12,128 nucleotides of DNA from an uncultured Erysipelotrichaceae bacterium (GTDB taxonomy: Bacteria; Bacillota_I; Bacilli_A; Erysipelotrichales; Coprobacillaceae), in NCBI GenBank assembly GCA_945981915.1, contig CAMFRJ010000017.1:1-12128 (forward strand). The letters are read 5' to 3'. Numbering within the stretch: the first letter of the stretch is position 1; each line of letters opens with the position of its first letter. Positions 6,724-12,128 of this stretch are shown here, in pieces. The notes beneath the pieces were generated by a model. That model saw only the letters and a program-made list of their open reading frames with translations. It ran no database searches and was not told the origin of the DNA. A program made the translations under genes and the position numbers.

Positions 6724-7458
6724 ATGATGCAACTAAGTAGAGAAGAAAGAATGCTTCATATAGGAAAACTGACTAATGTGAGAGATTTAGGGGGATATGA
6801 AACACAAGATGGATATTATACGAAATCTCATAAGTTTGTAAGAAGTACTTGCCCTAGTGGTATTAGTGATGATTTAAAAGAACAATTTTATGCATATGGG
6901 ATTCGAACAGTTGTTGATTTGCGTAGCGATTATGAACTTGTTCACCAACCTCATGGTTTGAAAGATTATAAAGATATAGAATATTATCATGTCAATTTAT
7001 TACAATTAGAAGACTTAAGTGTTGTTCCTGATAATATTAAGGATTATCAAGATCTCAGTGGTTTTTATATTTTTATGATCGAAGCAAATAAAGATCAGTT
7101 TAAAAAGGTATTTGATATCTTTTTACAACATCCTTATGATTGTACTTTATTTAATTGTTCGGCAGGGAAGGATCGTACTGGTGTTATTTCGGCATTATTG
7201 CTTGATTTGGCAGGGTGTCATGAATACGATATTGTTAAAGATTATTCTGAGTCTTATGAAAATAATATGGCAATGATCAAAGAATTAGAAGCGATGATGG
7301 AAGATGGAAATGAAAAATATCTGGGCTCTGATCCAAGGATGATGATGAAATTTCTTGCTTATTTAAGAGAAAATTATGGAAGTGCAATGGGATATTTAAA
7401 GAGTGTAGGATTAAGTGAGGACCAAATTGTTCAATTAAAAGAAAATTTTGTAATTTAA
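6724..7458 (+). CDS. Tyrosine/serine protein phosphatase (Y_phosphatase3 type)
   Basis: This 244-residue cysteine phosphatase has the signature NCSAGKDRTG, with nucleophile Cys145 and Arg151 (CX5R). The N-terminal NVRDLGGY (residues 18-25) and VVDLRS blocks are typical of the family that includes Listeria LipA and Mycobacterium PtpB. Such enzymes dephosphorylate phosphotyrosine or phosphoserine and, in some cases, phosphoinositides. The protein has no signal peptide, so it is expected in the cytoplasm. The ribosome binding site AGGAGA (6710-6715) overlaps the stop codon of the radical SAM gene and lies 8 bases before ATG 6724; ATG 6727 is an alternative. It is third and last in the operon, and a strong hairpin terminator follows. 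Why a phosphatase is co-transcribed with a B6 kinase is unclear. A small-molecule phosphate ester substrate is possible, but this is speculation. Confidence 0.88.
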   Translation: MMQLSREERMLHIGKLTNVRDLGGYETQDGYYTKSHKFVRSTCPSGISDDLKEQFYAYGIRTVVDLRSDYELVHQPHGLKDYKDIEYYHVNLLQLEDLSVVPDNIKDYQDLSGFYIFMIEANKDQFKKVFDIFLQHPYDCTLFNCSAGKDRTGVISALLLDLAGCHEYDIVKDYSESYENNMAMIKELEAMMEDGNEKYLGSDPRMMMKFLAYLRENYGSAMGYLKSVGLSEDQIVQLKENFVI

Positions 7459-7461
7459 AAG

Positions 7462-7506
7462 AAAAACACCTCTTATCTTGACTATATAAAGATAGGAGGT
7501 GTTTTT
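7462..7506 (+). terminator. Strong hairpin: operon terminator that also buries the next gene's ribosome binding site
   Basis: Arms AAAAACACCTCTTATCTT (7462-7479) and AAGATAGGAGGTGTTTTT (7489-7506) pair over 18 positions with a single G-U pair, around a 9-base loop. The 3' end is a U-run that abuts ATG 7507. It should stop the kinase/radical SAM/phosphatase transcript. It also works in the minus direction, where TTTTTCTTTT follows. The second arm contains the Shine-Dalgarno of the next gene. Confidence 0.85.
7494..7499 (+). promoter_or_regulatory. Sequestered Shine-Dalgarno AGGAGG of the small HTH gene
   Basis: A consensus AGGAGG lies 7 bases before ATG 7507 and is entirely paired with CCTCTT in the left arm (7469-7474) of the hairpin. 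Any transcript that reads through from the upstream operon would present this site closed. Confidence 0.75.
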
Positions 7507-7899
7507 ATGAAAGCATTAACATTTAAAGAAAAACAAGAAGCACTTAAAAATATTTTTCAACGATACCATCGTATTAAATTTCAATTAGAGTGTTTAGAAA
7601 ATAAAAACTTCTATCCTTCCATTGGCTATGGAATGATAAAAGAAGAGAAGAATTCATATCATATTAAAGATCATCAACTCAATCATTATATTGAATCAAA
7701 AGAAGAACTCAAGATGAGTTTAGAATCTTATCATATTGTCATTAATAAACTTTCTCAGGAAAGTAAGAATATTATTATTAATGAATTTGTTTTAGAAAGA
7801 GAAAATGACTGGTGGATGGAATACTATTCTCGAAGTACTTATTATCGTTTGAAAACAAGAGCTATGGAAGAAGCGTTATTTTATTTTAATTGTTTATAA
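7507..7899 (+). CDS. Small protein with a C-terminal sigma-region-4/ArpU-like helix-turn-helix
   Basis: I do not recognise this 130-residue protein by name. The N-terminal half is helical and charged. The C-terminal third (about residues 78-128) runs from a helix LSQESKNIIINEFVLE to a block SRSTYYRLKTRAMEEALFYF. The latter has the shape of the recognition helix of sigma-70 region 4 or phage ArpU/RinA-type regulators, where a Ser-x-Ser-Thr-x-Tyr-Arg-Leu-Lys run is common. A DNA-binding regulator is therefore inferred; no catalytic motif is visible. The start is fixed by AGGAGG 7 bases upstream, although that site lies within the terminator hairpin of the preceding operon. The last 14 bases overlap the end of tspO on the other strand. 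There is no phage context around it, which makes a captured late regulator less likely than a resident one. Confidence 0.7.
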   Translation: MKALTFKEKQEALKNIFQRYHRIKFQLECLENKNFYPSIGYGMIKEEKNSYHIKDHQLNHYIESKEELKMSLESYHIVINKLSQESKNIIINEFVLERENDWWMEYYSRSTYYRLKTRAMEEALFYFNCL

Positions 7900-8344
7900 A
7901 AACAAAAAAATTGAGATAAAGTGCAAAACATGTCCATAAAAGATAGGGTATATTGAGATAACATGCAAAGGGATGAATATGATAAAAAGTCAAGAGCATA
8001 GTTATGATCAAAATAAGTAAAACAATAAGAATCATCAATGCAAGAAAATAATTGTGAAGATTAAAAAAGAACAAAGGCCAACAAAAATTGATAAATAATT
8101 GAAAAGCATAGATCAATAAAGCATTTTCTCTTTGAGGATGTTGACTTTCATAAATCAAATAGCTGGATATTCCCATAAGAATAAATAAAAATGTCCAAAT
8201 AATAGGAAATAATGTTTCTGGTGGAGCTAATGGAGGAAGATTTAATTTTTGATAGAGTTCCATTTGATTGTGTGAAAGAAAAGCGCTGATTCCACCAACA
8301 AAAAGGGGAATAATAATACTGATTATTAATGATTTTTTTTTCAT
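7886..8344 (-). CDS. tspO: TspO/MBR-family membrane protein
   Basis: This 152-residue protein has five predicted membrane helices, as in the TspO/peripheral benzodiazepine receptor family, which binds porphyrins and related tetrapyrroles. The signature loop and second helix are clear: LNLPPLAPPETLFPIIW at residues 34-50, then TFLFILMGISSYL to residue 63. The later landmarks QLFINFCWPLFFF and IPYLLWTCFALYLNF also fit. Pro37, Pro38, Pro41, Pro42 and Trp50 match conserved positions. The ribosome binding site GGTGATC (8347-8353) is just ahead of the ATG. It lies 37 bases after the small helical gene on the same strand and could be co-transcribed with it. A TATAAT at 8360-8365 could also give it its own start, though I see no good -35. 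Its final 14 bases are antisense to the end of the HTH gene. No heme or porphyrin genes are nearby. Confidence 0.9.
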   Translation of the reverse strand: MKKKSLIISIIIPLFVGGISAFLSHNQMELYQKLNLPPLAPPETLFPIIWTFLFILMGISSYLIYESQHPQRENALLIYAFQLFINFCWPLFFFNLHNYFLALMILIVLLILIITMLLTFYHIHPFACYLNIPYLLWTCFALYLNFFVFINN

Positions 8345-8381
8345 ATGATCACCAGTATTATTATAACCCCTTTGAACCTTT

Positions 8382-8645
8382 TTATTCTTGATTTTTTAAT
8401 TCTTCTATTTTTGCTAAAATAGAATCTGCTTGGTCTACTAAATCATGACTATCATCATCATATTCAGGATCTTTGAGTAGATGATAGTATCTTTTTCCTA
8501 ATTCTTTGTAGACATCATCTAAGTCAGCTTCTTGACTTTTGATTGCAATTTTTAACTTTGCTTCGTCTGCGAATTCTCCAGTTTTTTCAATAGTCTTTTC
8601 TGTTAATTTTGCAGCTTTCTTTGTTAGATCATCAAATAATGCCAT
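8382..8645 (-). CDS. Small helical protein of unknown function
   Basis: This 87-residue soluble protein has no signal peptide and no membrane segment. The first ~35 residues form an amphipathic Lys/Glu/Thr-rich helix (KKAAKLTEKTIEKTGEF). A helical block ADLDDVYKELGKRYYHLL follows, then an acidic linker DPEYDDDSHD and a final helix SILAKIEELKNQE. This pattern, a short N-terminal coil and then an 'ELG.yY' block, occurs in many small Firmicute proteins of unknown function, sometimes ahead of a zinc ribbon that is absent here. A good promoter is visible upstream. tspO follows 37 bases downstream on the same strand. A helical or coiled-coil adaptor role is a guess only. Confidence 0.8.
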   Translation of the reverse strand: MALFDDLTKKAAKLTEKTIEKTGEFADEAKLKIAIKSQEADLDDVYKELGKRYYHLLKDPEYDDDSHDLVDQADSILAKIEELKNQE

Positions 8646-8671
8646 CTTTTCTCATCTCACTTTCGTAATAT

Positions 8672-8700
8672 ATTATAAAGGATTAAAATAGGAAGTTCAA
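8672..8700 (-). promoter_or_regulatory. Promoter of the small helical gene (and perhaps tspO)
   Basis: On the minus strand -35 TTGAAC (8695-8700) and a perfect -10 TATAAT (8672-8677) are 17 bases apart, with the ATG at 8645. It lies back to back with the exoA promoter. Confidence 0.6.
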
Positions 8701-8709
8701 TATGAGAAG

Positions 8710-8738
8710 TTGTCAAAAGAATGAGGATAAGATAAAAT
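8710..8738 (+). promoter_or_regulatory. Promoter of exoA
   Basis: The -35 TTGTCA (8710-8715) and -10 TAAAAT (8733-8738) each match the consensus in five of six bases and are 17 apart. The predicted start near 8745 would leave only about 11 bases before ATG 8756, a very short leader starting at the ribosome binding site. Confidence 0.6.
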
Positions 8739-8755
8739 AGAAACAGGTGATGAAA

Positions 8756-9505
8756 ATGAAATGTGTAAGTTGGAATGTCAATGGGATAAGAGCATGTATA
8801 CAAAAAGGGTTTTATGAAAGTTTTCAAGAACTTGATGCTGATATTTTTTGTATTCAAGAAACAAAAATGCAGGAAGGACAAGCACAAATTGATATAGATG
8901 GTTATTATCATTATATGAATAGTGCAACCAAAAAGGGCTATAGTGGGACTTTGATCTATACAAAACAAAAGCCTTTGCACGTATTTTATGGAATGAATCA
9001 AGAAGAACATGATCAAGAAGGAAGGCTCATTACTTTAGAATTTGATCATTTTTATTTGATAACATGTTATACCCCTAACAGTCAAAATGAATTAAAGAGA
9101 TTAGATTATAGAATGAAATGGGAAGATGATTTTTTAAAGTATTTAGAAAGTCTTGATAAACCTGTGATTTTATGCGGTGATTTGAATGTGGCACATCAAG
9201 AAATAGATTTGAAAAATCCCAAGACAAATCGACGTAATGCAGGTTTTACTGATGAAGAAAGAGAAAAAATGACGGTTTTGCTTGATCATGGTTTTGTAGA
9301 TACCTTTCGATATTTGTATCCAGACAAGGAAGGCATCTATTCATGGTGGTCATATCGTTTTAAAGCCAGAGAAAAAAATGCTGGGTGGCGGATTGATTAT
9401 TTTATTGTGAGTGAATGTTTAAAAGATAAGATTAAAGAAGCAACGATTGAGACTCATATTATGGGTAGTGACCATTGTCCAGTGACTTTGGAAATTGATA
9501 TTTAA
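8756..9505 (+). CDS. exoA: Exodeoxyribonuclease III / AP endonuclease
   Basis: This 249-residue Mg2+-dependent nuclease of the ExoIII/APE1 family cuts DNA 5' of abasic sites in base excision repair and has 3'-5' exonuclease and 3'-phosphatase activity. All core motifs are present: SWNVNGIRA (Asn7), IQETKM (Glu35, metal ligand), CYTPNS, CGDLNVAHQEIDL, the AP-site loop NAGFTDEER, WRIDYFIVS, and terminal GSDHCPVTLEI (Asp239, His240). Length is normal for the family. The start is placed at ATG 8756, because GGTGA (8746-8750) lies 5 bases ahead; GTG 8747 and ATG 8750 overlap that site. The gene has its own promoter and ends in a hairpin shared with the convergent phosphofructokinase gene. Nothing is missing. 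Confidence 0.95.
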   Translation: MKCVSWNVNGIRACIQKGFYESFQELDADIFCIQETKMQEGQAQIDIDGYYHYMNSATKKGYSGTLIYTKQKPLHVFYGMNQEEHDQEGRLITLEFDHFYLITCYTPNSQNELKRLDYRMKWEDDFLKYLESLDKPVILCGDLNVAHQEIDLKNPKTNRRNAGFTDEEREKMTVLLDHGFVDTFRYLYPDKEGIYSWWSYRFKAREKNAGWRIDYFIVSECLKDKIKEATIETHIMGSDHCPVTLEIDI

Positions 9506-9533
9506 AAAATAAGGCTTGAAAAAGCCTTATTTT
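9506..9533. terminator. Bidirectional terminator between exoA and the phosphofructokinase gene
   Basis: Arms AAAATAAGGCTT (9506-9517) and AAGCCTTATTTT (9522-9533) form a 12-bp perfect stem with a GAAA loop. It begins right after the exoA stop and contains the last codons and stop of the convergent gene. Both strands end the stem in a U-rich run. Confidence 0.85.
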
Positions 9534-10762
9534 CCTAAATGTTGGCAACTATAATAAGCTGGTATACCATCTTTATATTCAATATGTACTTCACCTTGAA
9601 TCAAAGGATATAAGTAATCATATAGTTTATCAGTAATATCATTTCCTTCTTCATTGATCCATTCCGTAGGAATTTTCTGTTCAAAATTTGCAACTTTTCT
9701 TACATCAGTAGAAATATAATCAATTGTATATGGATGATTAGAGAGACGTTTAAATCCCATAACATGTCCAGAGATACCTTGTAAAACAGTATCAATTGCT
9801 TTTTGTCCAATTACAAATGATTCATTTAAGTCTGTTTTACTTCCAATATGCATCGCACATCTTTGTAAAACATTTAATTCTATACTTCTGACCTTACAAC
9901 CAAATTCTTTAAATACTAATGTTTCTAAAAGTTTTCCAGTTCCTGAATGTAAGACATGTCCAAAAGCGTCTTTTTTCGCGTATTTACTATCATCATCTAA
10001 AAAGTGACCATTTTTATCACGGATTCCTTCAGAAACAGCGACAACAACACATCTTTTTCTTTTTCTTACTTCTCTAATATCATTTAAAAATTTTTCTTTA
10101 TCAAATACAACTTCTGGTAAATAGATCAAATCAGGGGCACAGTTATATTCATTTCTAGCCAAAGCTGCAGCTGCAGTTAACCAGCCAGCATTTCTTCCCA
10201 TGATTTCAATAATAGTGACAGATTCTAATTGATAGATTAAACTATCATGGATAACTTCTAAAATAGATGTTGCGACGTATTTGGCAGCAGAGCCAAAACC
10301 AGGAGTATGATCAGTTCCCATGAGATCGTTATCTATTGTTTTGGGAATACCAATAAAGTGAATATCACTTTGAATTGATTTGGCGTAATCGTCTAGTTTC
10401 ATGACTGTATCCATTGAGTCATTTCCACCAATGTAGAAAAAATCAGTAATTTTTAATTCTTCTAAGATATGAAATAGTTTTTCATATGTTTGTAGATCAT
10501 CTTCATATTTAGGAAGTTTAAAACGACAAGATCCCAAATACATAGCAGGGGTCTGTTTTAAAGCGTTTATTTTATCACCAGTATCAAATTCTTTGAGCAG
10601 GTCCATATATCTTCCTTCTAATAAACCTTTGATACCATTGATCATTCCATAAACATTATCATATTCACCTGATGATTTCGCACGATGAATAATCCCCGCT
10701 AAGCTTGCATTTATTGCTATTGTGGGTCCTCCAGATTGTCCAATAATACAATTTCTTTTCAT
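9527..10762 (-). CDS. Pyrophosphate-dependent 6-phosphofructokinase
   Basis: This 411-residue phosphofructokinase interconverts fructose 6-phosphate and fructose 1,6-bisphosphate in glycolysis. QSGGPTIAINAS is the N-terminal phosphate loop. GGNDSMDT has Asp115 where ATP-dependent enzymes have Gly, and PKTIDND has Lys141 where they have Gly. Both substitutions are the established markers for use of pyrophosphate instead of ATP. Asp144 is the catalytic base, and EIMGRNAGW is the substrate motif. The length fits the long ~400-residue PPi class rather than the 320-residue ATP class. The ribosome binding site AGAGGAGAA lies just before the ATG. The PPi reaction is reversible, so the enzyme could also serve gluconeogenesis. 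The gene follows a terminator and stands alone. Some family members with these residues are annotated simply as 6-phosphofructokinase. Confidence 0.92.
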   Translation of the reverse strand: MKRNCIIGQSGGPTIAINASLAGIIHRAKSSGEYDNVYGMINGIKGLLEGRYMDLLKEFDTGDKINALKQTPAMYLGSCRFKLPKYEDDLQTYEKLFHILEELKITDFFYIGGNDSMDTVMKLDDYAKSIQSDIHFIGIPKTIDNDLMGTDHTPGFGSAAKYVATSILEVIHDSLIYQLESVTIIEIMGRNAGWLTAAAALARNEYNCAPDLIYLPEVVFDKEKFLNDIREVRKRKRCVVVAVSEGIRDKNGHFLDDDSKYAKKDAFGHVLHSGTGKLLETLVFKEFGCKVRSIELNVLQRCAMHIGSKTDLNESFVIGQKAIDTVLQGISGHVMGFKRLSNHPYTIDYISTDVRKVANFEQKIPTEWINEEGNDITDKLYDYLYPLIQGEVHIEYKDGIPAYYSCQHLGK

Positions 10763-10812
10763 TTCTATTCTCCTCTTGTTATTTCGTTTTCATTTTATCA
10801 TTTTAGACATTT

Positions 10813-10842
10813 AAAAAAAAGATATCCTAGATATCTTTTTTT
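10813..10842 (-). terminator. Terminator of the LppM-like lipoprotein gene
   Basis: GATATC (10821-10826) and GATATC (10830-10835) pair around the three bases CTA, flanked by an A-run and a T-run that extend the stem. Read on the minus strand, the structure ends in eight T residues. The loop is exactly the TAG stop codon of the lipoprotein gene. The core stem is AT-rich, so strength is uncertain. Confidence 0.6.
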
Positions 10843-11519
10843 CTTTTTTTCTTCATCAAATAATATATGAATATGATAATGACAATGAAAACGAGACCCA
10901 TGATGAAATATGCATAAAAATCATCATCGATACTTTCTTCTTGAGAAATAATTGAGATAGGTGGAACATGCCCGCTCATTAAATATTCGTACAGATCAAT
11001 TGTCACAATATGGTGATCAATATGACCGATAGATGATGATGTGACTTGACCAGGCATCTTAATCGTTAATACAAATTGAGCTTGATTATTTTTTAAAGTG
11101 GATAAGGTTGATTGATAATGTGTTAATTCAGAAAGATCTAAGCCACTTTTTTGAATATCTAAGTTAAGTTCATATGTGGTGATATCTTTTTTTTCATAGT
11201 GACTGAAGTTTTTGGCAATTTCTTCATTAACAGATTCAGGTGCCTGAATGATCAAACCCTGATATTTTTCATGATCAATTGTTTGAGAGCTTTCTTTTAT
11301 TGACCACTTAGCAAAAATATCATCATTAGAAGTGATCTGTTTTTTTATATCTTTGATTGTTATTTGACTCTTTTTAAGATCATTTTCATTAATGTAAAGC
11401 TCACTGGTAAGAATAGCACTTTCTCCATCACGGAAATCAATTGTTAAATTATATTGGACACAACCAGTTAGTAGGATAGCTATTATACATAATGATATGA
11501 GTTTTTTTGTTTTTTTCAT
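10827..11519 (-). CDS. LppM-like lipoprotein with a C-terminal membrane anchor
   Basis: This 230-residue exported protein has a signal peptide MKKTKKLISLCIIAILLTGC with lipobox LLTGC; Cys20 would be lipidated. An extracytoplasmic domain follows (about residues 21-200). It opens with VQYNLTIDFRDGESAILTSE, a beta-strand pattern like that of the LppM/DUF3153 domain. A single membrane helix (about 203-222) and a strongly basic tail KKKRKKDI end the protein, which would therefore be held at both ends. ATG 11519 is preferred over the adjacent ATG 11522, because AGGAGG (11525-11530) is 5 bases from the former and only 2 from the latter. The function of LppM-type domains in Firmicutes is not established to my knowledge. 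The family match is from overall architecture and the first strands, so it is moderate. Confidence 0.82.
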   Translation of the reverse strand: MKKTKKLISLCIIAILLTGCVQYNLTIDFRDGESAILTSELYINENDLKKSQITIKDIKKQITSNDDIFAKWSIKESSQTIDHEKYQGLIIQAPESVNEEIAKNFSHYEKKDITTYELNLDIQKSGLDLSELTHYQSTLSTLKNNQAQFVLTIKMPGQVTSSSIGHIDHHIVTIDLYEYLMSGHVPPISIISQEESIDDDFYAYFIMGLVFIVIIIFIYYLMKKKRKKDI

Positions 11520-11536
11520 CATAACCTCCTATAAAT

Positions 11537-11564
11537 ATAATAACATGATTTTTTTAAAAGTAAA
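11537..11564 (-). promoter_or_regulatory. Possible promoter of the LppM-like gene
   Basis: On the minus strand TGTTATTAT (11537-11545) is an extended -10. A partial -35 TTTACT (11559-11564) lies 16 bases upstream. AGGAGG follows at 11525-11530. Confidence 0.4.
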
Positions 11565-11588
11565 AATATAGAACTCTTATCAAGACTT

Positions 11589-11597
11589 TGTTATAAT
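11589..11597 (+). promoter_or_regulatory. Possible extended -10 promoter of the flavodoxin-like gene
   Basis: TGTTATAAT is a perfect extended -10 element. The best -35 at 17 bases (TAGAAC, 11569-11574) is weak. The start near 11604 would give a leader of about 67 bases, in which I see no strong structure. Confidence 0.5.
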
Positions 11598-11670
11598 TAT
11601 AGACAGAAATAATATTTTAATAATACATTTTTAGTTCATAATTAAAGTATAAAATAAAAATGGTGATATT

Positions 11671-12083
11671 ATGAAGGTTGATATTGTTTATACTACAAAA
11701 TCTAAATATATGCGATGTGTTGCAAATGAAATGGCAAAATGTGTAAGATCGTATGCAACCAATTTACATAAATATCAAAATGATTGTCCAAGTGATCTTC
11801 TTGTTATTTGTTTTGATGATACGTTATTAGATGATAAAGAACTTATTCGTTTTATCAAAACAATTTCTAAAAAACAGGTGAAAAATCTGGCTATTTGTCA
11901 TTGTTTTTTTATCAACAATAAAAAGTTAAAGAAAGTTATTCATTTGTGTCAGGAACAACATCTACCTTTGATGAGAGAACAATACACATTTAAAATGACA
12001 TTGGATCAAAGAAAAGAAATTCATCCGACAATCATTGATAATGCAAGATTATACATAGAAGATATGGTCAATGTGATTAGACA
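11671..12083 (+). CDS. Flavodoxin-like protein (3' truncated by adapter sequence)
   Basis: GGTGA (11662-11666) lies 4 bases before the ATG, and 137 genomic codons follow before the sequence turns into adapter. The N-terminus MKVDIVYTTKSKYMRCVANE has the beta-strand/loop/helix layout of a flavodoxin FMN phosphate-binding site. DLLVICFDDTLLDDKELIRF and VKNLAICHCFF look like the next strands of the alternating alpha/beta fold. Flavodoxin-like proteins carry FMN and pass electrons to partner reductases. The phosphate loop TTKSKY is not the classical TGNT, so FMN binding is inferred. The frame stays open through the adapter, so residues called after 12081 are artificial. The native C-terminus and any downstream partner gene lie outside the window. 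The divergent neighbour is the LppM-like gene. Confidence 0.65.
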
Positions 12084-12128
12084 CTGTCTCTTATACACAT
12101 CTGACGCTGCCGACGATATGCAGTGTGT
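12084..12128. other. Illumina Nextera adapter contamination
   Basis: Bases 12084-12102 are CTGTCTCTTATACACATCT, the 19-base transposase mosaic end used in Nextera libraries. Bases 12103-12116 are GACGCTGCCGACGA, the rest of the Read-1 adapter in reverse complement. Bases 12117-12124 are TATGCAGT, the reverse complement of the i5 index ACTGCATA (N506/S506). Bases 12125-12128 (GTGT) begin the P5 sequence. The order is exactly that of read-through into a library adapter, so this is not part of the organism. The first C could be either genomic or adapter. Confidence 0.97.

Noticed and set aside
8657..9016. A minus-strand frame of 119 codons opposite exoA
   Set aside because: It covers both divergent promoters and the conserved start of exoA in antisense. 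The composition is Ile/Phe/His-rich, as expected of an out-of-frame shadow.
10763..10812. A promoter for the phosphofructokinase gene
   Set aside because: A TAAAAT at 10792-10797 (minus strand) could be a -10, but only a T-run stands at the -35 distance. The evidence is too weak to list.
12084..12102. A Tn5-like mosaic end that could mark a natural transposon
   Set aside because: It is followed by the Nextera Read-1 adapter, a known i5 index and P5 bases, so it is library sequence and not a mobile element.

Overview
This is an AT-rich, gene-dense stretch of ordinary chromosome from a low-GC Firmicute. A gut Erysipelotrichia-type organism (Coprobacillus/Faecalibacillus-like) is my best guess. 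It rests on the strong A/T codon bias, the archaeal-type short prolyl-tRNA synthetase, a pyrophosphate-type phosphofructokinase, small intergenic gaps and AGGAGG or GGTGA ribosome binding sites. I see no phage, insertion sequence, CRISPR array, tRNA or rRNA. No stretch longer than about 150 bases lacks a gene.

Layout, left to right: the 3' part of sbcC (DNA repair nuclease ATPase); proS with its own promoter and terminator; an autoregulated MarR-repressor/MATE-pump operon whose promoter is flanked by two near-identical 14-bp palindromes; a convergent lipoprotein cyclophilin sharing a hairpin terminator with the pump. A divergent promoter region then starts an operon of pyridoxamine kinase, TatD-associated-type radical SAM protein and tyrosine phosphatase. 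This operon ends in a strong hairpin that also buries the ribosome binding site of the next gene, a small protein with a sigma-region-4-like helix-turn-helix end. That gene overlaps tail to tail with tspO, which follows a small helical protein on the minus strand. Divergent from them is exoA (AP endonuclease), which shares a terminator with the convergent PPi-dependent phosphofructokinase. Next come a LppM-like lipoprotein and, divergently, the start of a flavodoxin-like gene.

The last 45 bases are not genomic. They read as the Illumina Nextera transposase end, Read-1 adapter, an 8-base i5 index and the first bases of P5, so the flavodoxin-like gene is cut at base 12083 and its apparent continuation is artificial.

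No whole new system is evident. The points most worth a second look are the terminator hairpin that sequesters the Shine-Dalgarno of the small regulator gene, the MepRA-like operator layout, the radical SAM gene apart from any tatD in view, and the adapter contamination.
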